Source: Smithella sp. ME-1 (GTDB taxonomy: Bacteria > Desulfobacterota > Syntrophia > Syntrophales > Smithellaceae). Taken from it: 6,753 nt of DNA. The DNA lies in assembly GCA_000495415.1 (NCBI GenBank), contig AWGX01000462.1:1-6753 (forward strand), read 5' to 3'. This document shows, piece by piece, positions 1-6,704 of this stretch. The notes under the pieces are model-generated. The model was not told the origin of the DNA and did not search any database. It saw only the letters and a program-made list of their open reading frames with translations. Each line of letters opens with the position of its first letter. Positions within the stretch are counted from its first letter, which is position 1. The position numbers were made by a program, and so were the translations under genes.

Positions 1-64
1 TATTTAATTGCCGGAGCAATAATAATCGATTAACAACTTTTTAATATGAACTTTTGTCGTATAA

Positions 65-1405
65 TCATACCACTTTATCATTTTCAGAAGAATCATTTTT
101 CTTACTTATGCCTCTGAAACAGGAAGAAAGTTTCGCTTCGGAAGGTGTGTTTGTCGGGAAGACATAACGCACGGCGCGCTCATAAAACAGGTAATCCCAT
201 GCCCAGTTGATTAAAACCATAACTCTGTTGCGAAAACCAATTAGATTAAAAAGATGGATGACCAGCCACATTACCCAGGCAAAAAATCCGGTAAAAGTAC
301 GGGAGCCGATGGCAACCCCGGCAGCTTTACGGCCGATGGTAATCATCGATCCGCGATCTTTATATACAAAAGGTTGTAGCGTTGAATCTGCAATTTGTTT
401 TAAAATGTTTCGCGCAGATGCAACACCGGACTGAATAGCAACCTGTGCTACCATAGGCAGAACACGCTCTCCCTCACTTATCGATGCTAAATCACCGATG
501 ACATAAATATTCTGATGATCATTAATTTGCAGGTATTTATTAACTTTCACACGGCCGTCGTGTGCAACCGGTATGTCGGAAGCTGCTGCTATGCCTTCTC
601 CTTTTACACCTGCCGTCCAGATAACCGTATTCGTTTCAATATCACCACCATCTTTTAAAATGACCTTATCTGGAAAAACTTCGGCCACTGTCGCCTGCAA
701 ACGCACATCCACTTCCATTTCCCGTAATTGACGGACTGTGTAATCACGGATATTCGCAGGCATGGACGAAACCAGTTGTTGCGCCGCCTCTAAAAGGATT
801 ATCCGTGCTTCAAAAAAATCGACACCGGGATAATCTTTCAATAACGGACCATGGATTAGTTCCGTCAGCGCTCCCGCGTATTCCACACCGGTAGCGCCGC
901 CGCCGACAATGACGAACGTGAGCAAACTCTTTCTTCTTTTTTCATCCGGTTCTCTTGCTGCCGTCTCAAAGCAGCAGATGATGTGATTTTTCAATGTAAC
1001 GGCTTCTTCCAGCGTTTTGAGGAAATAGGCGTGTTCTTCTACTCCCGGTACATTAAAGGTTGAAGTTACGCTGCCGCTGGCCAGTATCAGATAATCATAA
1101 GAAATTGTTTCGCTGTCAGTTTCTATTTGATGATTTTGCAGATCAATCCGACGCACGTGCGCCAAAACAAAATCGATGTTCGATGTTTTCGTAAATATAC
1201 TGCGCACAGGATAGGCAATATCTTCGGCGGTGAGTTCCGCTGCCGCTACCTGATAAAGAAGAGCCAAAAAGGTGTGATAATTATTGCGGTCGACCAATAC
1301 CACTTTCACTGGCTGATCAGCCAGTGTACGCGCCGCCCATAAACCGCCGAATCCCCCGCCAATAATGACGACTCGCGGTTGTTTGCTTTCAGTTGAATTT
1401 CCCAA
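65..1405 (-). CDS. ndh: Type II NADH dehydrogenase-like FAD/NAD(P)-binding oxidoreductase (NDH-2 family)
   Basis: A non-proton-pumping, peripheral-membrane flavoprotein of the NDH-2 family, expected to pass electrons from NADH through FAD to quinone. Residues are numbered from the TTG at 1405 (446 aa, normal for the family). The FAD-binding Rossmann motif GGGFGG is at 16-21, with the ribose-binding acid at D39. The quinone-side signature NYHTFLALLYQVA is at 42-54, and the NADH-binding Rossmann motif GGGATG is at 168-173 with E206 closing it. WTAGV (263-267), IGD (303-305), MVAQVAIQSG (318-327) and GSMITIGR (352-359) are further family motifs. Residues 373-413 are hydrophobic and aromatic, as in the C-terminal membrane anchor. 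Start: the frame can open at a TTG at 1429, but the TTG at 1405 has AGGTGA 4 nt upstream and places the Rossmann fold at the usual distance. It lies 79 nt after lon with no obvious terminator between, so read-through from lon is likely. Family assignment is firm; the exact electron acceptor is not visible. Confidence 0.93.
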   Translation of the reverse strand: MGNSTESKQPRVVIIGGGFGGLWAARTLADQPVKVVLVDRNNYHTFLALLYQVAAAELTAEDIAYPVRSIFTKTSNIDFVLAHVRRIDLQNHQIETDSETISYDYLILASGSVTSTFNVPGVEEHAYFLKTLEEAVTLKNHIICCFETAAREPDEKRRKSLLTFVIVGGGATGVEYAGALTELIHGPLLKDYPGVDFFEARIILLEAAQQLVSSMPANIRDYTVRQLREMEVDVRLQATVAEVFPDKVILKDGGDIETNTVIWTAGVKGEGIAAASDIPVAHDGRVKVNKYLQINDHQNIYVIGDLASISEGERVLPMVAQVAIQSGVASARNILKQIADSTLQPFVYKDRGSMITIGRKAAGVAIGSRTFTGFFAWVMWLVIHLFNLIGFRNRVMVLINWAWDYLFYERAVRYVFPTNTPSEAKLSSCFRGISKKNDSSENDKVV

Positions 1406-1409
1406 TAAC

Positions 1410-1415
1410 TCACCT
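1410..1415 (-). promoter_or_regulatory. Ribosome binding site deciding the NADH dehydrogenase start
   Basis: AGGTGA on the minus strand matches the anti-Shine-Dalgarno end of 16S rRNA and sits 4 nt before the TTG at 1405. The alternative TTG at 1429 has only a weak GGA upstream and directly follows an in-frame TAA. This favours the shorter protein, but not conclusively. Confidence 0.55.
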
Positions 1416-1462
1416 GCGGAATGATTCAATTATTCCAGTGAATACATTGTTCAATCTTTAAC

Positions 1463-1480
1463 TAACTGTCACGACCGTTA
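1463..1480. repeat. Interrupted palindrome between lon and the NADH dehydrogenase gene
   Basis: An 18-nt dyad lies just after the lon stop codon. Read on the minus strand it is TAAC-g-GTC-gt-GAC-a-GTTA, with 7 of 9 base pairs matching. The central loop is too small for a good RNA hairpin and no T-run follows, so it is not a normal terminator. It could be an operator for a dimeric regulator or simply chance. No known operator consensus is recognised. Confidence 0.3.
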
Positions 1481-1484
1481 TTTG

Positions 1485-3944
1485 CTATTTTTTTGTTTTC
1501 GTAATCTTTTTGCGTACACTTGCCGATTTTTTCTTTTTCAGCGACGTGATCGGCTTGTGCTTTTTTGCCGGTTTCACAACCTGTTTACTTTCTTTTACCG
1601 GTTCCAGCGCCAGCTTTATGACCTCCATCATATCATTGACAAAATGGAATGAAATACTCTTTTGCACATTGGCCGGAATATCTTCAAGATCTTTGCGGTT
1701 CCAGGCTGGCAATAAAATAGTTCTAATACCGGCACGATAAGCCGCAAGAACTTTTTCCTTGATTCCGCCAACCGGCAGCACAGTGCCGCGCAACGTTATT
1801 TCTCCGGTCATAGCCAACTGCTTCTTTACTTTGCGGTTGGTCAACAAAGACGTCAGTACCGTGAGCATCGTCACGCCCGCCGACGGACCGTCTTTGGGAA
1901 TCGCTCCTGCCGGCACATGAATATGGATATCCATATTGTCAAAAAACTCTGAATCCACACCTAGTTCCTCAGCGTTCGTGCGGATAAAGCTCAATGCCGC
2001 CGCCGCCGATTCTTTCATAACGTCACCCAATTGTCCGGTAAGCGCAAGACCTTTCTTACCTCTCATGGCCGTGGCTTCAATAAATAATATGTCGCCGCCC
2101 ACCGGTGTCCAGGCCAGGCCGATGGCTATGCCAGGCCTGGTAATCCGCGAGTCTGTATCGGTTGGAACCCGCACCGGTCCTAAATACTTGGGGATGTCCT
2201 CATCCGTCAGTGTTTTGGATTTGATTTTATCTTCGGCAATCTGAGCCGCTACACCCCGACAGGCATTGGCAATTTCCCTTTCCAGATTACGCACACCCGC
2301 TTCGCGCGTGTAACCGGTAATAATGGTGTTAAGCGCTTTTTCGTTTAATCTAAACTGCTCGGCGCTCAGGCCGTTTTCCTTCAATTGCCGCGGAATTAAA
2401 TATCGCTCGGCAATCTTTACTTTTTCTTCCTGCGTGTAGCCTGTCAGTTCAATAACTTCCAGCCTGTCGAGCAGCGCCGGAGGAATCGTGTCCAGCATAT
2501 TAGCCGTCGTGATGAACATGACATGCGATAGATCGAATGCGACATCCAGATAATGATCGGAAAAAGTATTGTTCTGCTGCGGATCCAAAACCTCCAGCAG
2601 AGCCGACGAGGGATCCCCGCGAAAATCGCTGCCTACCTTGTCTATTTCATCAAGCATAAACACCGGATTATTCGACTCCGCGCGTCTCAGTCCCTGAATG
2701 ATACGTCCGGGCAAAGCGCCAATGTAAGTGCGGCGATGACCTCTGATTTCAGCCTCATCGTGTACACCGCCCAGCGATATGCGCACAAATTTGCGTTCGA
2801 GCGCCCGGGCAATGGAGTGTCCCAGCGATGTCTTACCGGTTCCCGGAGGACCAACAAAGCAAAGAATAGGTCCCTTGGAATCAGGCTTCAGCTTGCGCAC
2901 CGCGAGATATTCGATAATGCGCTTCTTGGGTTTGGTCAAACTGTAATGGTCTTCATCCAGAACCTGTCGGGCTTTGCTTATATCCAGGTTATCGACTGTT
3001 GAATTATGCCAGGGAAGAGCGGTTATCCAATCCAGATAGGTCGAAGAAACCGTATATTCCGCCGAGGAAGGATGCATGCGGGACAAGCGTTCCAGTTCCC
3101 TTAGAGCTTCTTTTTTTGCTTCTTCAGGAAGATTTTTACCTTCAATTTTTTTCCGGTATTCTTCCGTCTCTACGGTATTTTCATCCGTTTCACCCAACTC
3201 CTGCCTGATAGCTTTCATCTGTTGACGCAGGTAATATTCTCTCTGGCTTTTATCGATATCATCCTTGACTTTGGTTTGTATTTTATTGCCCAGCTCCAGA
3301 ACTTCCTTTTGATGATTAACCATACTGGTAACCGCCTTGAGACGTTCCTTCACATCAGAAACATTCAGCACTTTTTGTTTTTCATCCATGGGCGCGTTGA
3401 TAATCGAAGCAATCAAATCAGCCAGAATGCCGGCATCAGTAATGGACTTTGCCATCGGACCGAACTCCGGAGGAATAAAGGGAGAGAGCCTCAATATCTG
3501 ATCAAACAATGAAAGCAAATTAGACATCAGGGCTTCGATTTCCAGATCTTTAACTATCTTTTCCTCAATCAATTTGATCCGCGCCTGCTTATAAGGTTTA
3601 CCTTCGATAAGTTCTACTATAGAAAAACGGCTGATGCCCTGCAAAAGCATTTGCGTATGATTTTCCGCGGTCTTGACCATCTTCATAATTATGGCGCATG
3701 TCCCTATTTCATGAAGATCGTCCAGTGTATATAGATCCGGATTATCAGGCTCTTTTTTAAACATAACCAGACCTATGATCCGGTCTTTCGTCATAGCTTC
3801 ATCTACCAGCACAGACAGGTTACCCATGACCTCCAGTGGAATCATGGTCTTGGGAAATACCAGCACCTTTTGCAGGGGAAGAATCGGAATCACTTCCGGG
3901 ATATTAAAACTACTTTTATTTTCTGTGACGTTTTGTTCCGTCAT
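1485..3944 (-). CDS. lon: ATP-dependent serine protease Lon (LonA type)
   Basis: A cytoplasmic hexameric AAA+ protease that unfolds and degrades misfolded and regulatory proteins. Numbered from the ATG at 3944 (819 aa, slightly long for LonA). The N-terminal LON substrate-binding domain spans about 15-205, followed by a charged helical linker to about 300. The AAA+ module has Walker A GPPGTGKT (365-372, Lys371), Walker B VFMLDEID (428-435), sensor 1 TTAN (479-482), a likely arginine finger in LLDRLE (491-496) and sensor 2 GVR (550-552). The protease domain has the catalytic dyad Ser688 in DGPSAG and Lys731 in GGIKEK. The 43-residue spacing equals that of the E. coli Ser679/Lys722 pair. All active-site residues are intact. 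The last 40 or so residues are an unusual lysine-rich tail. Start: the frame extends to a TTG at 3956, but that codon is part of the GGAGG ribosome binding site of the ATG at 3944. It follows hsp20 by 47 nt, so the two are probably co-transcribed. Confidence 0.98.
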   Translation of the reverse strand: MTEQNVTENKSSFNIPEVIPILPLQKVLVFPKTMIPLEVMGNLSVLVDEAMTKDRIIGLVMFKKEPDNPDLYTLDDLHEIGTCAIIMKMVKTAENHTQMLLQGISRFSIVELIEGKPYKQARIKLIEEKIVKDLEIEALMSNLLSLFDQILRLSPFIPPEFGPMAKSITDAGILADLIASIINAPMDEKQKVLNVSDVKERLKAVTSMVNHQKEVLELGNKIQTKVKDDIDKSQREYYLRQQMKAIRQELGETDENTVETEEYRKKIEGKNLPEEAKKEALRELERLSRMHPSSAEYTVSSTYLDWITALPWHNSTVDNLDISKARQVLDEDHYSLTKPKKRIIEYLAVRKLKPDSKGPILCFVGPPGTGKTSLGHSIARALERKFVRISLGGVHDEAEIRGHRRTYIGALPGRIIQGLRRAESNNPVFMLDEIDKVGSDFRGDPSSALLEVLDPQQNNTFSDHYLDVAFDLSHVMFITTANMLDTIPPALLDRLEVIELTGYTQEEKVKIAERYLIPRQLKENGLSAEQFRLNEKALNTIITGYTREAGVRNLEREIANACRGVAAQIAEDKIKSKTLTDEDIPKYLGPVRVPTDTDSRITRPGIAIGLAWTPVGGDILFIEATAMRGKKGLALTGQLGDVMKESAAAALSFIRTNAEELGVDSEFFDNMDIHIHVPAGAIPKDGPSAGVTMLTVLTSLLTNRKVKKQLAMTGEITLRGTVLPVGGIKEKVLAAYRAGIRTILLPAWNRKDLEDIPANVQKSISFHFVNDMMEVIKLALEPVKESKQVVKPAKKHKPITSLKKKKSASVRKKITKTKK

Positions 3945-3949
3945 GCGAA

Positions 3950-3954
3950 CCTCC
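3950..3954 (-). promoter_or_regulatory. Strong ribosome binding site of lon
   Basis: GGAGG on the minus strand lies 5 nt before the ATG at 3944. It overlaps the alternative TTG codon at 3954-3956, so ribosomes bound here would start at the ATG. This removes four residues (MEVR) from the longest reading frame. Confidence 0.85.
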
Positions 3955-3991
3955 AAATGTTTTCTTTGAGAAAATAATCAGCGGTTATTCG

Positions 3992-4432
3992 CTATTTCGT
4001 CGCAATGACCGAAACGCGATGCACTTTGCCGGCCGACAGCTTGTTCATGCGCACCACCAGAATGCCGTCGGCGTAAGAAGCTACTGAGGATTGCACATCC
4101 ACTGACGCCGGCAGCACAATGTTTCTTTCAAAATAGCCGTGCGGAATTTCTGCCTGACAGTAACGCGCGTTATGCAAAAGCTGAATCGCCTTACGAATGC
4201 CGGCGATTTTAATTCTTTTACGGTCAACTTCTATATTCAAATCTTCCTTGTTGATCCCTGCCATGTCCGCAAGCACAATAACTTCATCAACCGATTCGTA
4301 AACATCTATATTGGGTTGCCAGTTGCATTTGTAATTTTTGAAGGCCGGACGCACCAGATGAAATACTTCATCAACCGCTTTTTGAAACTCATCTTCAAAG
4401 CTACCGCCGAAATTAATCTTTATATACGTCAT
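3992..4432 (-). CDS. Small heat-shock protein, Hsp20/alpha-crystallin family
   Basis: An ATP-independent holdase chaperone that binds unfolding proteins and keeps them refoldable or degradable. It is 146 aa, a usual size for bacterial members. A short N-terminal arm with amphipathic helix (about 10-35) precedes the alpha-crystallin domain (about 38-130). The domain opens with WQPNIDVYES (38-47), continues with ADMAGINKEDLNIEVD (55-70), and contains EIPHGYFERNIVLP (95-108). It closes with the signature ADGILVVRMNK (121-131), equivalent to the A-x-x-x-n-G-v-L motif. The C-terminal tail VSVIATK may supply the hydrophobic x-I/V-x-I/V anchor used in oligomer assembly, though it is not a classic IxI. 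The ATG at 4432 has AAAGGG 8 nt upstream. A sigma70-like promoter with a palindrome in its spacer lies just upstream, so this gene probably heads the hsp20-lon unit. Pairing with Lon fits a hold-or-degrade stress response. Confidence 0.95.
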   Translation of the reverse strand: MTYIKINFGGSFEDEFQKAVDEVFHLVRPAFKNYKCNWQPNIDVYESVDEVIVLADMAGINKEDLNIEVDRKRIKIAGIRKAIQLLHNARYCQAEIPHGYFERNIVLPASVDVQSSVASYADGILVVRMNKLSAGKVHRVSVIATK

Positions 4433-4452
4433 TTATGCCGCCCTTTGGATTA

Positions 4453-4481
4453 ATTTTATAATACTCTTTGAGTATAGTCAT
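4453..4481 (-). promoter_or_regulatory. Putative sigma70-type promoter for hsp20-lon
   Basis: On the minus strand, ATGACT (4481-4476, 4/6 to TTGACA) is followed after 17 nt by TAAAAT (4458-4453, 5/6 to TATAAT). An overlapping TATAAA at 4460-4455 would give a 15-nt spacer. Transcription would begin near 4446, leaving a very short leader that includes the AAAGGG ribosome binding site. No sigma32-like CTTGAA/CCCCAT pair and no CIRCE element is present here. The prediction is by eye. Confidence 0.5.
4461..4475. promoter_or_regulatory. Perfect palindrome in the hsp20 promoter spacer, candidate operator
   Basis: ATACTC-TTT-GAGTAT on the plus strand (ATACTC-AAA-GAGTAT on the minus strand) is a perfect 6-bp inverted repeat with a 3-nt centre. 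It fills the space between the proposed -35 and -10 boxes of the hsp20 promoter, where a bound repressor would block RNA polymerase. It resembles halves of the CIRCE and HAIR heat-shock operators (CACTC/GAGTG; ACTC/GAGT) but has a different spacer length, so neither is assigned. A 3-nt-loop RNA hairpin is also possible if transcription begins upstream. Confidence 0.5.
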
Positions 4482-4530
4482 TTGATGAGGATTTGTAAAG
4501 ACCACATTTAAAAATCCGGCAGGTCACTCT

Positions 4531-4554
4531 TTGCCTTTCTAATCTTTCAGGCAA
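4531..4554 (-). terminator. Weak hairpin after the MoxR-VWA unit, possible terminator
   Basis: On the minus strand TTGCCT and AGGCAA form a 6-bp stem around a 12-nt loop, beginning 15 nt after the VWA stop codon. The next T-run (five T at 4514-4510) is 16 nt downstream, so this is not a textbook intrinsic terminator. It may instead mark an mRNA 3' end or be chance. The downstream hsp20 promoter supports a transcription-unit boundary in this gap. Confidence 0.3.
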
Positions 4555-4569
4555 CGCACTGTTTCCTTA

Positions 4570-5766
4570 CTACTTTCTTGTTGTTGTAAGGTATTGTACT
4601 GCTTTTTCCAGCCCGTCAAGGGTCAGCTCGAACATGGGGAATATTTTCCTGATCATGTCCGTTGTTCTGGAAAACTCCCATTCCCGCGGCGTCATCGGAT
4701 TCAACCATACAGAATGGCGAAACGTCCGGGCCAGAAATCGCAAACGCTCTATACTGGAGCCGGTTGGTCGGGCATCCACGTAAATAGCTCCATTAGGGTG
4801 TTCAAGTTCGTAAGGAGCCATATTGGCATCTCCCAAAATGATTAAACGTGTTTCGGGGTCACGGCGAATGAAATCATCAACCATTTCCGGCTTGGATTGT
4901 CTTTGCGGATCAGCCCAGACCCGGCTGTAGATTGTGTTGTGAAAGAAGTAAATTTTCAGATCTTTAAACTGGGAACTTGCATAATGAAAAAGAGTTTGAA
5001 CAACATCGATATACGGATCCATGGACCAGCCTCCGTTATCAATCATTAAAATAACCTTCAGGCGATCCGCCAGGCGGCGATCGAAGATGATCTCGATTTC
5101 TCCGGCATTGCGCATGGTTTCATAAACAGTTTTACCTATATTGACAATATCACGGGGACCGGCCGGCGTCATTCGCCGCAGTCTTTTCATAGCCTCACCC
5201 ATCTGAAACTGGGTCAACGGGCCTTCCTGGGAATAATCGCGGTAACGACGCTCCAGCGCAACCTTGATGGCCGAATGGTTTTTCGATTCCCCGCCGACGC
5301 GCATACCTCCGGGATGAATTCCCGAATGTCCCGTTGGTGACGTTCCTCCTGTTCCGATCCACTTGCTGCCACCATGATGAGCTTCGGTTTGTTCCTTGAG
5401 ACGATCGAGAAAATACTGAATCAGTTCTTCCGGCGTCATCCCTTTCAGAGTTTCTTTGTCGATACCCAGAGCTTTGGCAATCTCTTCCGGATTTTTAAGC
5501 CATTCCTCCAGCAGTGATCGGGCAACTGCCGTCAACTCCACCGCGGTAGGCTCTTCAAAAGAAACACCTTTAAAATGATTGGCAAAAATCCGGTCGTAAA
5601 TATCAAAATATCTTTCACTTTTTATTAGAATTGTGCGGGCAGCCGTATAAAAATCATCGAGCGAATGCACGAGACCCAGGTTCATGGCTTTCTGCAAACG
5701 CAGGAAAGACGTCGGTGTGACGGGAATGCCCCGTTCTTTCAATGTATAAAAAAAATCTACAAACAC
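4570..5766 (-). CDS. VWA domain protein, CoxE-like (partner of MoxR ATPase)
   Basis: A soluble protein of the CoxE-like VWA family (COG3552-type), normally encoded with a MoxR AAA+ ATPase. Such pairs are believed to remodel or metallate target enzymes; the target here is unknown. It is 398 aa. Residues 1-130 are largely helical and charged. A Gly/His-rich linker with WIGTGGTSPTGHSG sits at 136-149, followed by an Arg-rich helical stretch (165-205). The VWA domain starts at about 235: strand LKVILMID (236-243), a metal-site motif D243-NGGW-S248, then FFHNTIY (274-280), LIILGDANMAPYEL (308-321) and a C-terminal VWLNPM segment (353-358). The motif DNGGWS is a variant of the usual DxSxS metal site. 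No signal peptide or membrane segment is seen. The start is GTG at 5766, with GAGGT 7 nt upstream that overlaps the stop of the MoxR gene, 10 nt away. The gene ends in tandem stops (TAG TAA). Eight T in a row fall in codons 4-7. Confidence 0.88.
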   Translation of the reverse strand: MFVDFFYTLKERGIPVTPTSFLRLQKAMNLGLVHSLDDFYTAARTILIKSERYFDIYDRIFANHFKGVSFEEPTAVELTAVARSLLEEWLKNPEEIAKALGIDKETLKGMTPEELIQYFLDRLKEQTEAHHGGSKWIGTGGTSPTGHSGIHPGGMRVGGESKNHSAIKVALERRYRDYSQEGPLTQFQMGEAMKRLRRMTPAGPRDIVNIGKTVYETMRNAGEIEIIFDRRLADRLKVILMIDNGGWSMDPYIDVVQTLFHYASSQFKDLKIYFFHNTIYSRVWADPQRQSKPEMVDDFIRRDPETRLIILGDANMAPYELEHPNGAIYVDARPTGSSIERLRFLARTFRHSVWLNPMTPREWEFSRTTDMIRKIFPMFELTLDGLEKAVQYLTTTRK

Positions 5767-5773
5767 AATTTAA

Positions 5774-5778
5774 ACCTC
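5774..5778 (-). promoter_or_regulatory. Ribosome binding site overlapping the MoxR stop (translational coupling)
   Basis: GAGGT on the minus strand shares its GA with the TGA stop codon of the MoxR ATPase gene (5779-5777). It precedes the GTG start of the VWA gene by 7 nt. This arrangement lets ribosomes finishing the ATPase reinitiate on the VWA message, which fits roughly matched production of two partner proteins. Confidence 0.7.
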
Positions 5779-6628
5779 AGCCGCGGGTTCTGGCAATCTG
5801 CTGGTTCGCCTGATAAAGATCGGCGCTTTTCTTGAACAGAATCCCCATAAAAGGAACCCTCCCCTGTTTAAGCGTTTTAGGTTTAAAGTCCGGATCGCTT
5901 TTCAGAGCGCGAATCCAGTTAATCAATTCCCGCGTGGCCGGCTTCTTTTCAATGCCCCTCAGTTCCCGCAGGCGGTAAAAAGTATTGATGCAAATATCGA
6001 CCAGTTCTTCATCCAGATTCGGGAAATGAACATCCACTATCAGACGCATCATGTCGGGATTGGGAAAGGCAATATGATGAAAATTGCAACGCCCGAGGAA
6101 TGGATCAGATAGATCCTTCTTCGCGTTGGATGTAATAATAATCACGGGGCGATGTTTGGTTTTAATGGTTTTATCAATTTCGATAATGTCAAACTGCATT
6201 TGATCGAGAACATCCAGCATGTCATCCTGAAAATCCGTGTCGGCCTTGTCGATCTCATCAATCAAGAGGACAGTCCTGCTATCAGCCATAAAAGCCTGGC
6301 CTATTTTACCCATCTTGATATAGGCTTCGATATTACTTACATCCCGATTGGAATCACCGAAACGGCTGTCATTAAGACGGGTCAGCGTATCATACTGATA
6401 AAGGGCTTCTATAAGTTTCATGCTGGATTTGACGTTTAAAACAATCAGGGGCATATGCAGGCTTTCGGCAATCGCATGGGCCAGCATTGTTTTTCCCGTC
6501 CCCGGTTCCCCCTTGAGCAAAAGAGGCATTTCCAAAACCATGGAGACATTTACAATTTCCGCCAGTTCATCATCCAAAACATATTTGGAAGCACCGCGGA
6601 ACTGAGAATTTTTCTTTTCTAAAGACAT
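5777..6628 (-). CDS. MoxR-family AAA+ ATPase
   Basis: A cytoplasmic AAA+ ATPase of the MoxR family (COG0714), whose members act with VWA proteins as chaperones in enzyme maturation or stress responses. It is 283 aa, compact for the family. Walker A GEPGTGKT is at 40-47 (Lys46), Walker B VLLIDEID at 120-127 (Asp124, Glu125), and sensor 1 IITSNAKK at 164-171 (Asn168). A probable arginine finger lies in DPFLGRC (Arg180), and sensor 2 in PATRELINW (Arg233). The C-terminal helical lid runs to the end. All ATPase residues are intact. The ATG at 6628 has AAGGAG 5 nt upstream. It is coupled to the VWA gene 10 nt downstream, the usual MoxR-VWA order. The true moxR of methylotrophs is not implied, so no symbol is given. 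Substrate cannot be read from the sequence; proximity to hsp20-lon suggests, but does not show, a proteostasis role. Confidence 0.95.
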   Translation of the reverse strand: MSLEKKNSQFRGASKYVLDDELAEIVNVSMVLEMPLLLKGEPGTGKTMLAHAIAESLHMPLIVLNVKSSMKLIEALYQYDTLTRLNDSRFGDSNRDVSNIEAYIKMGKIGQAFMADSRTVLLIDEIDKADTDFQDDMLDVLDQMQFDIIEIDKTIKTKHRPVIIITSNAKKDLSDPFLGRCNFHHIAFPNPDMMRLIVDVHFPNLDEELVDICINTFYRLRELRGIEKKPATRELINWIRALKSDPDFKPKTLKQGRVPFMGILFKKSADLYQANQQIARTRG

Positions 6629-6633
6629 AACAA

Positions 6634-6639
6634 CTCCTT
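6634..6639 (-). promoter_or_regulatory. Ribosome binding site of the MoxR ATPase gene
   Basis: AAGGAG on the minus strand, 5 nt before the ATG at 6628, is a strong Shine-Dalgarno sequence and fixes this start. I do not see a convincing -35/-10 pair in the 125 nt upstream, so the promoter may be weak, use another sigma factor or lie outside the window. Confidence 0.8.
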
Positions 6640-6684
6640 TTGTTTTTCAAGCACATAAGCGTTCGGCAGAGATTAATTAGAGAC

Positions 6685-6694
6685 CTTTGCAAAG
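6685..6694. repeat. 10-bp perfect palindrome upstream of the MoxR gene
   Basis: CTTTGCAAAG is a perfect self-complementary 10-mer about 57 nt upstream of the MoxR start. It could be a regulator half-site region or part of a mobile-element end (it begins within GAGACCTTTGCAAAG on the plus strand). A palindrome of this length can also occur by chance. Confidence 0.3.
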
Positions 6695-6704
6695 CTGCAT
6701 AAAA

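Noticed and set aside
1..64. A terminator or a further gene downstream of the NADH dehydrogenase
   Set aside because: The 64 nt are AT-rich with no clear stem plus T-run and no coding signal. Any terminator lies outside the window.
2109..2140. Inverted repeat CCAGGCC/GGCCTGG with an internal CCAGGCCTGG palindrome
   Set aside because: It lies inside lon and encodes the conserved PGIAIGLAWTP stretch, so codon constraints explain it.
2553..3002. A 149-codon open frame on the plus strand
   Set aside because: It is fully antisense to the conserved AAA+ domain of lon, has no recognisable motifs, and looks like a codon-bias shadow. The same holds for the other plus-strand frames, such as 1936-2244 and 3222-3512.
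3945..3956. TTG at 3956 as the lon start
   Set aside because: The codon overlaps the GGAGG ribosome binding site that serves the ATG at 3944, and it adds only four non-conserved residues.
3981..3995. Small stem AGCG/CGCT just after the hsp20 stop codon
   Set aside because: A 4-bp stem with no T-run directly after it is too weak for a terminator, and lon follows within 47 nt.
4433..4569. A CIRCE or sigma32 heat-shock element upstream of hsp20
   Set aside because: No TTAGCACTC-N9-GAGTGCTAA and no CTTGAA/CCCCAT pair is present. Only the shorter ATACTC-N3-GAGTAT palindrome is seen.
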